From JBNJGT01 sp051819765 (GTDB lineage Archaea > Nanobdellota > Nanobdellia > Woesearchaeales > JACJVW01), in contig JBNJGT010000069.1 of assembly GCA_051819765.1 (NCBI GenBank), positions 1 through 6,367 on the forward strand: DNA of 6,367 bases, in the 5' to 3' direction. The notes beneath the pieces are model-generated. The model worked only from the letters and a program-made list of their open reading frames with translations, did no database searches and was not told the DNA's origin. The stretch's first letter is position 1; each line of letters opens with the position of its first letter. Positions 1-5,147 of this stretch are shown here, piece after piece. The position numbers were made by a program, and so were the translations under genes.

Positions 1-399
1 AGTGTTTCAGGTGGTGACAGTGGTTCAACTGCTGACCAGGTACAACCAATCTCTGTAGGAGCAGCAATGTTCGCAAAAGATGTTGACAGCCTGAGCTCGC
101 AGAACCTGATTGTTGTCGGTGGCCCATGTGTCAACGATGTAGCAGCTCAGCTTATGGGTAACCCAGCAGACTGCATGGAAGGCTATGAGGAAGGCAAAGC
201 TTTCGTCAAGCTCTACGAGAATGGTGACAAGGTCGCTATGCTTGTAGCTGGTGCAACTGATCTTGATACCCGACGGGCTGCTCGTGTTGTGGCTAACTAC
301 GGCGAATACCAAGACCAGTTCGATGGTAAGGAAGAAGTTGTAGTGACCGGTCAGAGCACAAGCTTCACTGACACCGTTGTTTCAGGACCAACTAATTAA
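1..399 (+). CDS. S-layer protein, C-terminal part (5' end outside window)
   Basis: The frame is open from the first base of the window, so 132 C-terminal residues of a longer protein are visible. They resemble the C-terminal domain of the archaeal S-layer family first described in methanococci (MJ0822 type). Recognisable blocks are NLIVVGGPCVN (about window residues 35-45), a second Cys at residue 58, EEGKAFVKLYENG (63-75), and VAMLVAGATDLDTRRAARVVANY (about 78-100). The first 18 residues are Ser/Gly/Gln-rich and linker-like. The chain ends in a Thr/Ser/Val-rich strand without a transmembrane anchor, so attachment to the cell must come from elsewhere or from lattice contacts. The two cysteines (43 and 58) could form a disulfide on the cell surface. 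The stop codon TAA lies inside a hairpin that probably terminates the transcript. Family identity is recognised from motifs; the missing N-terminal part should carry a signal peptide. Confidence 0.88.
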   Translation, partial: SVSGGDSGSTADQVQPISVGAAMFAKDVDSLSSQNLIVVGGPCVNDVAAQLMGNPADCMEGYEEGKAFVKLYENGDKVAMLVAGATDLDTRRAARVVANYGEYQDQFDGKEEVVVTGQSTSFTDTVVSGPTN

Positions 400-414
400 T
401 TTTTTTAATTAGTT
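390..414 (+). terminator. AT-rich hairpin plus T-runs after S-layer gene
   Basis: A perfect 10-bp inverted repeat (arms 390-399 and 405-414, AACTAATTAA / TTAATTAGTT) encloses a five-T loop and is followed by further T-rich sequence to 427. The left arm contains the stop codon of the S-layer gene. Archaeal polymerase terminates mainly on oligo-T in the non-template strand, and both the 7-T run at 400-406 and the later T stretch qualify. The stem contains only two C:G pairs in ten, so the T-runs probably matter more than the fold. Confidence 0.6.
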
Positions 415-421
415 TTATATT
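414..421 (+). promoter_or_regulatory. TATA box for the helicase-domain gene
   Basis: TTTATATT matches the archaeal TATA consensus closely. Its first base is 31 nt before the ATG at 445, which predicts transcription starting at or next to the start codon (leaderless mRNA). No Shine-Dalgarno sequence precedes the ATG. It begins at the last base of the upstream terminator hairpin. Confidence 0.6.
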
Positions 422-444
422 TTTCTTCTCACGTGTTATCTGGT

Positions 445-1077
445 ATGGATGATAAAATAACTGGACTTCTCTCTAAGAATGGCATCACTGAGCTTCGGCC
501 AGGACAGGAGCGGGCTGTCAAGGAGGGTCTCACTGAGGGTGTCAGCCAGCTGATCTGCACGCCAACGGCGTCAGGAAAAACGCTTATCGCTGAGATCGCG
601 TTCCTCTCGCATATCCTGAACAACAAGGGCAAGGTCATCTATATCGTGCCGTTGAAGGCGCTTGCGGCGGAAAAATACAATGAGTTCAGGAAAAAGTATG
701 ATTTTCCCATCGCGCTTTCCATCGGGGATCTTGACAAGACTGACGGGCATCTGGCAAACTATGACCTGATCATCTGCACGGCTGAGAAGTTGGATTCGCT
801 GCTTCGGCATCACGTGCCCTGGCTCTCATCTGTTTCCTTGCTTGTTGTGGATGAGATCCATCTTCTGAATGATCCCGGGCGGGGGCCCACATTGGAGATC
901 CTTCTGACCATCATCAGGCGGCTCCTTTCTAATGTGCAATTGTTGGGGCTCTCTGCGACCATCGGAAACCCAGAGGATCTTGCCGAGTGGCTGGGGGCGA
1001 AGCTTATCATCGATACCTGGCGACCGGTGGAGCTCTATAAGGGAGTCTATCTGGACGGTGAGATTGAATTTGAGTAA
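445..1077 (+). CDS. Ski2/Hel308-like DExH helicase, RecA1 domain only
   Basis: A 210-residue protein with every landmark of the first RecA domain of an archaeal Ski2/Hel308-type superfamily 2 helicase: Q-motif ELRPGQ (16-21), Walker A TPTASGKT (39-46, Lys45), motif Ia VPLKALAAEK (68-77), motif Ib-like CTAEKLDSLLR (111-121), Walker B DEIH (136-139) and motif III SAT (170-172). The family normally continues for some 500 residues with RecA2 (motifs IV-VI), a winged helix and a ratchet domain. Here the frame stops right after WRPVELYKGVY, at the RecA1/RecA2 boundary, and the S27e promoter follows at once. A single RecA domain can bind ATP but lacks the arginine finger of motif VI, so helicase activity alone is not expected. 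It may be a truncated remnant, one half of a split gene, or a dedicated small protein. An in-frame GTG at 433 is possible, but the TATA spacing favours ATG 445. Confidence 0.85.
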   Translation: MDDKITGLLSKNGITELRPGQERAVKEGLTEGVSQLICTPTASGKTLIAEIAFLSHILNNKGKVIYIVPLKALAAEKYNEFRKKYDFPIALSIGDLDKTDGHLANYDLIICTAEKLDSLLRHHVPWLSSVSLLVVDEIHLLNDPGRGPTLEILLTIIRRLLSNVQLLGLSATIGNPEDLAEWLGAKLIIDTWRPVELYKGVYLDGEIEFE

Positions 1078-1079
1078 CT

Positions 1080-1087
1080 TTTATAAA
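1080..1087 (+). promoter_or_regulatory. TATA box for the rps27e-aif2a-nop10-rhodanese operon
   Basis: TTTATAAA starts 33 nt before the S27e ATG and three bases after the preceding stop codon. With the usual distance from TATA box to start site, the transcript would begin within a few bases of the ATG. No Shine-Dalgarno sequence lies before that ATG. Confidence 0.65.
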
Positions 1088-1112
1088 GAGTCACCTATTT
1101 CTAAATAATACC

Positions 1113-1286
1113 ATGGAACCAAAGAGCAAATTCATAAAAATCCGTTGTCCTAAGTGTAAAAATGAACAGATCATGTTCGGCAAGGCGGCAGTAGACGTCT
1201 CATGCCTTGTCTGCGGCAAGAAGCTTGCTGACCCCACGGGAGGAAAGGCTCGTGTCAAGGCACGTGTTCTTGAGGTTCTTGAATAA
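1113..1286 (+). CDS. rps27e: Small ribosomal subunit protein S27e
   Basis: A 57-residue zinc-ribbon ribosomal protein of the archaeal/eukaryotic 30S/40S subunit. The sequence shows the C4 zinc site as RCPKC (Cys12, Cys15) and SCLVC (Cys31, Cys34), followed by the family signature ADPTGGKARVKARVLEVLE at the C-terminus. Length is typical of archaeal S27e (about 55-65 residues). The ATG lies 33 nt after the start of the TATA box, giving a leaderless message. It is the first gene of a tight unit: its TAA overlaps the ATG of aIF2 alpha by one base (TAATG). In many archaea rpl44e comes directly before rps27e; here a helicase fragment takes that place. The assignment is firm. Confidence 0.95.
   Translation: MEPKSKFIKIRCPKCKNEQIMFGKAAVDVSCLVCGKKLADPTGGKARVKARVLEVLE
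1271..1276 (+). promoter_or_regulatory. Shine-Dalgarno site for aIF2 alpha
   Basis: TGAGGT inside the end of the S27e gene matches the archaeal anti-Shine-Dalgarno core (GAGGT) with 9 nt before the ATG at 1286. It supports 1286 over the next in-frame ATG at 1289, and shows that this internal operon gene uses a leadered start while the first genes of units appear leaderless. Confidence 0.5.
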
Positions 1287-2047
1287 TGATGCACAAAGAG
1301 GGATATCCTGAAGAGAATGAGATAGTGATCTGTACTGTCACCAGTATCCAATATCATTCTGTGTTTGTCAAAGTGGATGAGTATAAGGGAAAGTCCGGGA
1401 TGATCCATATCTCTGAGATCTCTCCAGGGAGGATCCGGAATCTGCGTGATTATGTCAAGGAAGGCAAGGTCATCGTGTGCAAGGTCCTTCGGATCAACCC
1501 GCAACGGGGGCATATCGATCTTTCACTGCGGCGGGTGAACGAGAACCAGCGGCGGGCGAAGATAAACTCCATGAAGCAGGAGCAGATCGCTGAAAAGATC
1601 ATCTCCTATGTGGCCCAGACGCATAAGCAACCTGATCTGCAAAAACAGATAATCACTGCAGTCAAGGATGAGTATGAGAGCATCTATACCTTCTTTGAGG
1701 ATGTGGTTGAGGGTAGTGCCTCTGTCCATGACCTTGGTCTGGACGAGACGGTTGCAAAGGATCTGGAAGAGGTCATCCACCAGCGGATCAAACCGCCTGA
1801 GGTGTTCATCGAGGGACATTTCACGGTGCAAAGCCATGAACCAAACGGGCTTGAGGTCATAAAGAAGGCATTTTCCAAGGTCCCTGATGAGAATGGGGTC
1901 AAGTACCTGGGAGGTGGAAAGTATTACCTTGAGGTGCGGGATTCAAACTACAAGGATGCAGAGAAGACCCTGACAACCCTGGTTGATGGAGTGAAGAAAG
2001 CCCTTGAAAAGACGGATACCGCGGTGGCATTTGAGCGCAAGCGATAA
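1286..2047 (+). CDS. Translation initiation factor 2 subunit alpha (aIF2 alpha)
   Basis: A 253-residue protein, close to the usual archaeal length of about 260-270. aIF2 is the heterotrimer that carries initiator Met-tRNA to the small ribosomal subunit; alpha binds gamma and helps hold the tRNA. The N-terminal S1/OB domain spans about residues 10-84, with VDEYKGKSGMIHISEIS (30-46) and RGHIDLSLRRVN (74-85) as strong signatures. A helical middle domain follows (about 86-170), then a C-terminal alpha/beta domain that binds gamma (about 172-250, including GGGKYYLEV at 209-217). Ser46 aligns with the position of eukaryotic Ser51 (SELS versus SEIS). Two Met codons open the frame (1286 and 1289); the first is chosen because it overlaps the S27e stop and has GAGGT 9 nt upstream. 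The stop TAA overlaps the Nop10 ATG by one base. Confidence 0.95.
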   Translation: MMHKEGYPEENEIVICTVTSIQYHSVFVKVDEYKGKSGMIHISEISPGRIRNLRDYVKEGKVIVCKVLRINPQRGHIDLSLRRVNENQRRAKINSMKQEQIAEKIISYVAQTHKQPDLQKQIITAVKDEYESIYTFFEDVVEGSASVHDLGLDETVAKDLEEVIHQRIKPPEVFIEGHFTVQSHEPNGLEVIKKAFSKVPDENGVKYLGGGKYYLEVRDSNYKDAEKTLTTLVDGVKKALEKTDTAVAFERKR

Positions 2048-2226
2048 TGGCACGACATATTCTCTATTGCTGGACCTGTAATGAATACACGATCAGTGAG
2101 AGCTGTCCAACCTGCAGCAGTCCTGCAGTCACTGTCCGGCCACCAAAATATTCTCCGGATGACCGCTACGCTGAGATGCGGCGGAAACTCAAGGAAGAGG
2201 AATACCGAAAACGGGGTCTCTTGTAG
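2047..2226 (+). CDS. nop10: H/ACA ribonucleoprotein core protein Nop10
   Basis: A 59-residue protein of the box H/ACA RNP, the RNA-guided pseudouridine synthase in which Nop10 bridges Cbf5 and L7Ae. The archaeal zinc ribbon is intact: CWTC (Cys8, Cys11) and CPTC (Cys20, Cys23). It is followed by the Nop10 signature RPPKYSPDDRYAEMRRKLK (31-49), which packs on Cbf5. Length matches the family (about 55-65). The residue after the last Cys is Ser rather than the common Gly. The ATG overlaps the aIF2 alpha stop (TAATG), and the TAG is directly followed by the rhodanese ATG, which suggests translational coupling; I see no convincing Shine-Dalgarno sequence for it. The S27e - aIF2 alpha - Nop10 order is a well-known conserved archaeal block and corroborates all three calls. 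Confidence 0.95.
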   Translation: MARHILYCWTCNEYTISESCPTCSSPAVTVRPPKYSPDDRYAEMRRKLKEEEYRKRGLL

Positions 2227-2493
2227 ATGCTTACGGTCCAGGATGTTCACGCCATGCGTGAGCGGGGGGGTTTCCTGCTTTTGGATGTTCGCACGCGACG
2301 TGAGTTTGCGGCAGGGCACATCGAGGGTTCAGTGAATGTCCCACTGGATGAGCTTTCTGAGCATACCTTCGATGACCGGTTTATCGTGGTGCTGTGCCGC
2401 ACTGATAACCGTTCGCGGGCGGCGAAACGGCTGCTTGAATCCACATATCAGGTGGATTATATGCAAGGCGGCTATCTTGCCTGGAAGCAATGA
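2227..2493 (+). CDS. Single-domain rhodanese-like sulfurtransferase
   Basis: An 88-residue single rhodanese domain, similar in size to PspE/GlpE-type proteins. Seen in order: LLLDVRTRREFAAGHIEGSVNVPLDEL (17-43), which is the conserved D-R-E-x6-HI-x-G-x-N-P pattern; the active loop CRTDNRSRAA (57-66) with catalytic Cys57 and Arg62; and the C-terminal GGYLAW (81-86). The active loop has the C-x4-R-S form of sulfur-transferring members, with Asp60 where Gly is common. It should accept a persulfide sulfur on Cys57 and pass it on; the natural donor and acceptor cannot be read from sequence. It starts on the base after the Nop10 stop and has no promoter of its own, so it is probably co-transcribed with the translation genes. 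A 7-G run at 2264-2270 encodes RGG and leaves the frame intact. No signal peptide is seen, so it is cytosolic. Confidence 0.92.
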   Translation: MLTVQDVHAMRERGGFLLLDVRTRREFAAGHIEGSVNVPLDELSEHTFDDRFIVVLCRTDNRSRAAKRLLESTYQVDYMQGGYLAWKQ

Positions 2494-2495
2494 TT

Positions 2496-2503
2496 TTTAT
2501 ATG
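2496..2503 (+). promoter_or_regulatory. TATA box for the STAS-like gene
   Basis: TTTATATG begins three bases after the rhodanese stop codon and 28 nt before the ATG at 2524, the shortest spacing of the six promoters here. It decides the start: a TTG at 2506 would lie too close to the TATA box to be transcribed. The box overlaps the left arm of an inverted repeat. Confidence 0.5.
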
Positions 2504-2517
2504 AGTTGTGCTCATAT
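2499..2517. repeat. 19-bp inverted repeat, possible operator
   Basis: Perfect 7-bp arms, ATATGAG (2499-2505) and CTCATAT (2511-2517), flank the 5-nt centre TTGTG. The repeat covers part of the TATA box and the region just upstream of the predicted start site, the usual place for an archaeal repressor. It could instead form a weak hairpin behind the rhodanese gene, but no T-run follows it. Confidence 0.45.
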
Positions 2518-2523
2518 GCTGTG

Positions 2524-2862
2524 ATGGGCGATATCATCTATCTTTCTTTGCGGGGATACCAGAATGCGGATTCGGCAATCCAATTTGTCTATGAGGCTGA
2601 ATCGGTCATCCAGCACACTGAGAATGCGCGTATCCTTCTTGATTGCTCTGATTTCAAAGGCATGAGCGAGAGCGCGAAGGGAATCTTTGCGGTGCTCATG
2701 ATCCAGAACAAGCCGTATGTCCTTCGGGAGGCAATCATCTGTCTCTCAGAGGAGACCAGGCAGCTTTTCAAGGAGTTGGTGCAGATGGCTGAACGCTATG
2801 ACGCGCGGATTTTTGATGACAAGAAGGCGGCTGTGGGTTGGCTTTCACAGGACAATCAATGA
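2524..2862 (+). CDS. Small STAS/SpoIIAA-like protein of unknown role
   Basis: A 112-residue soluble protein. The pattern is that of a SpoIIAA/STAS-type alpha/beta fold: a first strand (IIYLSLRG, 4-11), a helix (about 16-32), a central strand ARILLDCSDFKGM (35-47), a helix (about 49-63), then IICLS (71-75), a long helix (76-92), and a last strand with ARIFDDKKAAVGWL (94-107). This C-terminal pattern, aromatic strand plus D-x2-A-x2-WL, is typical of STAS/SEC14-like small proteins. Ser7, Ser42, Ser48 and Ser50 exist, but I cannot assign a phospho-acceptor as in anti-sigma antagonists. No partner kinase or phosphatase lies nearby. ATG 2524 is chosen over GTG 2521 and TTG 2506 because of the TATA position. 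Fold assignment is moderately sure; function is not known. Confidence 0.72.
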   Translation: MGDIIYLSLRGYQNADSAIQFVYEAESVIQHTENARILLDCSDFKGMSESAKGIFAVLMIQNKPYVLREAIICLSEETRQLFKELVQMAERYDARIFDDKKAAVGWLSQDNQ

Positions 2863-2867
2863 CAAGC

Positions 2868-2875
2868 CTTATAAA
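2868..2875 (+). promoter_or_regulatory. TATA box for the nuclease gene
   Basis: CTTATAAA lies just after the stop codon of the STAS-like gene, and its first base is 31 nt before the nuclease ATG at 2899. The spacing predicts a leaderless message, and there is no Shine-Dalgarno sequence in the gap. Confidence 0.6.
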
Positions 2876-2898
2876 TTTCGGGCGTTGCTCAGATTAGC

Positions 2899-4080
2899 AT
2901 GTATTCTCACTCACGACTGGAAACCTATCGATCGTGTCCGCTGAAATTCAAATGGGCATATATAGACAAGATAAAGCCGGTAATCCCTCAAACCGTTGAG
3001 GCGTTCCTGGGTTCACTGGTGCATGATACTCTTGAGAAACTATACCAGGACCTTTTGTTCCATAAGGAGAATTCCCTGCAGGAGCTGCTGAATCATTTCA
3101 ATGCCGCCTGGAAGGCAGGCTGGAGCGATGATATCCTTATTGTGCGCGCGGAGTATACTGCTGAGAATTACCGGCAGATGGGGGAGCGATTCATAACAGA
3201 TTATTATACCCGCCATCATCCATTCAATCATGACCGAACCATCTCGGTGGAGGAGAAGGTGGTGTTCGCGCTTGATGAGGACGAGAAGTACTGGATGCAG
3301 GGGTATATAGACCGGCTGTCATACGAAGGGGATGGGGTCTATGTGGTGCATGACTACAAGACCGCCAAGCAGTTGAAATCAGATGATGGCGCTCTTTCTG
3401 ACCAACAGCTTGCGCTCTATGCGATGGCTGTCAAGCGCAAGTACCAGGATTGCCGGGATGTGAAGCTTGTCTGGCACATGCTTGCCCATGATAAGGCGGT
3501 GGAGTCACACCGGACAGAGGAGGAGCTTGAGGCGCTCAGGAAGGATACTGTGGCACTCATTGAAGAGATCGAATCGGCGCGACAGTTCCCCTCAAACCAG
3601 AGTGCGCTTTGCAAGTGGTGTGGCTATCGGCCGATGTGTCCTCATTTCAAGCACTTGTTTGAGGCAGAGAAGGCTCTCAAGAACCCCTATATGCAAGAGG
3701 AGGGTGTGACCCTGGTCAACACGTATGCAGCGCTCAAGCAAAAGGAGCAGGAGATCCATTCTGAGCTTGAGAAACTCAATGAGGCCATCTTTGCATTCGG
3801 TGATAAAAAGGGAGTTGACACGCTCTATGGAGACGGGAAACGCTTGAAACTCTGGTCCAAGGAATGTGTGAAACTGCCTGACAAGAAGGATCCCCTCAAC
3901 GAGGAGCTGAAAAAACTGCTGAAATCCGTGGGTAAGTTTGATGAGATCGCGATTGTTGATACCTGGCAGTTGGCGAAGATCCTTGAGAATGGGGGCTGGC
4001 CTGAGCTTGCGGGACTTCTGGATGGGTTTGTGAGAAAGGATACGGTCAGGCGCATCTATATGAGTGATATCAAGTTCTAA
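2899..4080 (+). CDS. RecB/Cas4-type PD-(D/E)XK nuclease with Fe-S signature
   Basis: A 393-residue protein with a RecB-family nuclease domain in residues 1-255. The catalytic set is visible: His42 in FLGSLVHDTLEKLY, Asp138 in GYIDRL, Asp152 and Lys154 in VHDYKTAK, and the Q-x3-Y motif at Gln170-Tyr174. Four cysteines in the Cas4/AddB arrangement, Cys13 (RSCPLKF) and Cys238/Cys241/Cys247 (CKWCGYRPMC), very probably hold a 4Fe-4S cluster. Such enzymes cut or resect single-stranded DNA ends in repair or defence. The last 140 residues are not part of the standard domain: a charged helix likely to form a coiled coil (about 273-300, YAALKQKEQEIHSELEKL) precedes a small mixed domain rich in Lys. No cas1/cas2 or CRISPR repeats lie in this window, so it should not be called cas4. 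It has its own promoter. Exact substrate and partner are unknown. Confidence 0.9.
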   Translation: MYSHSRLETYRSCPLKFKWAYIDKIKPVIPQTVEAFLGSLVHDTLEKLYQDLLFHKENSLQELLNHFNAAWKAGWSDDILIVRAEYTAENYRQMGERFITDYYTRHHPFNHDRTISVEEKVVFALDEDEKYWMQGYIDRLSYEGDGVYVVHDYKTAKQLKSDDGALSDQQLALYAMAVKRKYQDCRDVKLVWHMLAHDKAVESHRTEEELEALRKDTVALIEEIESARQFPSNQSALCKWCGYRPMCPHFKHLFEAEKALKNPYMQEEGVTLVNTYAALKQKEQEIHSELEKLNEAIFAFGDKKGVDTLYGDGKRLKLWSKECVKLPDKKDPLNEELKKLLKSVGKFDEIAIVDTWQLAKILENGGWPELAGLLDGFVRKDTVRRIYMSDIKF

Positions 4081-4084
4081 GAAA

Positions 4085-4092
4085 GTTATTTA
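4085..4092 (+). promoter_or_regulatory. Probable TATA box for the MscS gene
   Basis: GTTATTTA, preceded by an A/G-rich AAGAAA stretch that could serve as the TFB-recognition element, starts 31 nt before the ATG at 4116. The match to the consensus is weaker than at the other promoters, but the spacing is the same and the box lies just behind the nuclease stop codon. Confidence 0.45.
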
Positions 4093-4115
4093 AGAGATGA
4101 GTGTTTCATAGTGTT

Positions 4116-5147
4116 ATGGTTGATATAATGGCTTTTTGGGAGCAGTATGCAGTGGCGATCAGTGTCTTTGTCGGGGTCTATGCTGGTTTGTTCCTGGTAA
4201 AAAAGATCCTCATGCATCGGTTCACTCCCAAACGATTCAGTTTTCAGGTGTTGCGTGCGTTTGTTGGTAAATTCGGGTTTCCCTTCTATCTTGCGGTTGC
4301 TGCATATTCGAGTTCCCTGTTTGTCCCATTCCCTGCTCTCTATCAGCGGATAATCATGTACGTCGTGCTGATAATCGCGATATTCTATTTCTCCCGGGGT
4401 TTCTTTGCGGTGGTTGATGTGTTCATCAGGCGGAAACTGGAGGAGAAGCATGATGTGGAAAACATCAATTCCCTTGTCAGTGTGATGGGTACAGTGGTCA
4501 AGGTGGTTTTTGTATTGATCGCAGTGCTCATATTCGTCTCTACACTCGGTGTCAATGTCACAACTCTTATTGCAGGGCTTGGAGTTGGTGGTATCGCAAT
4601 CGCTTTTGCGTTGCAGAATGTGTTGGAGGATATCTTCAGTTCGCTTTCTATCTATCTTGATAAGCCGTTCAAAGAAGGGGATTTCATTGTGATCGGGACT
4701 GATATGGGTACAATCCAGCATATCGGTATCAAAAGCACGCGGATCAAGGCGTTGCAGGGGCATGAGCTGGTTGTCAGCAACCGGGAGATCACCAGTGTGC
4801 GGGTGAACAATTATGCGCCCATGGAGCGGCGACGGATTGTTTTCTCGTTTGGGGTGTTGTATGATACATCCAAGACAAAACTGAACAAGATCCCTGATAT
4901 CGTGAAACGAGTCATCGAAAAGACTGAGGGGGTGACCTTTGACCGGGCGCATTTCAAGGAATTCGGTGATTTCAGCCTGAATTTTGAGGTGGTCTACTAT
5001 GTTGAAGCCGGTGGTTATCAGGAATACATGGACGCGCAGCAGGCCATAAACCTGGGTCTTGTGGAGGCATTCAAGAAAGCAGGGGTCGAATTCGCGTACC
5101 CGACTCAGACTCTCCTTGTGAAACAGTCTTCAAAGAGCTCCAAATAA
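4116..5147 (+). CDS. MscS-family mechanosensitive ion channel
   Basis: A 343-residue membrane protein that would open under membrane tension to release solutes on hypo-osmotic shock. Five hydrophobic segments are visible at about 12-30, 54-72, 79-104, 127-146 and 148-170. The last is the pore-lining helix, with the Gly/Ala-rich pattern LIAGLGVGGIAIAFALQNVLEDIFSS (151-176). The MscS beta domain follows with YLDKPFKEGDFIVIG (180-194), then GTIQHIGIKSTRI (198-210) and the N-R-E-I...V-N-Y motif (222-233). The alpha/beta C-terminal domain ends near residue 335, before a short Ser/Lys tail. Upstream in-frame GTG 4101 is open, but the TATA spacing supports ATG 4116; ATG 4128 is a fallback. E. coli MscS has three helices; the two extra N-terminal ones are common in the wider family. 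The last 43 nt overlap the convergent trehalose synthase gene. Confidence 0.93.
   Translation: MVDIMAFWEQYAVAISVFVGVYAGLFLVKKILMHRFTPKRFSFQVLRAFVGKFGFPFYLAVAAYSSSLFVPFPALYQRIIMYVVLIIAIFYFSRGFFAVVDVFIRRKLEEKHDVENINSLVSVMGTVVKVVFVLIAVLIFVSTLGVNVTTLIAGLGVGGIAIAFALQNVLEDIFSSLSIYLDKPFKEGDFIVIGTDMGTIQHIGIKSTRIKALQGHELVVSNREITSVRVNNYAPMERRRIVFSFGVLYDTSKTKLNKIPDIVKRVIEKTEGVTFDRAHFKEFGDFSLNFEVVYYVEAGGYQEYMDAQQAINLGLVEAFKKAGVEFAYPTQTLLVKQSSKSSK

Noticed and set aside
1091..1513. Minus-strand open frame of 140 codons over S27e and the start of aIF2 alpha
   Set aside because: It covers two certain genes, shows no motif, and has no promoter-like element of its own.
2264..2270. Seven-G run in the rhodanese gene, possible sequencing or slippage frameshift
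   Set aside because: The protein reads through it with the expected family pattern on both sides, so the frame is right as given.
2899..4080. Nuclease as CRISPR-associated Cas4
   Set aside because: It is about twice the usual Cas4 length and no cas genes or spaced direct repeats appear in the window; only the fold and Fe-S pattern are shared.
4086..4952. A 288-codon open frame on the minus strand opposite the MscS gene
   Set aside because: It encodes a His/Asp/Arg-rich chain with no family resemblance and lies fully inside a strongly conserved channel gene; it mirrors codon bias on the other strand.
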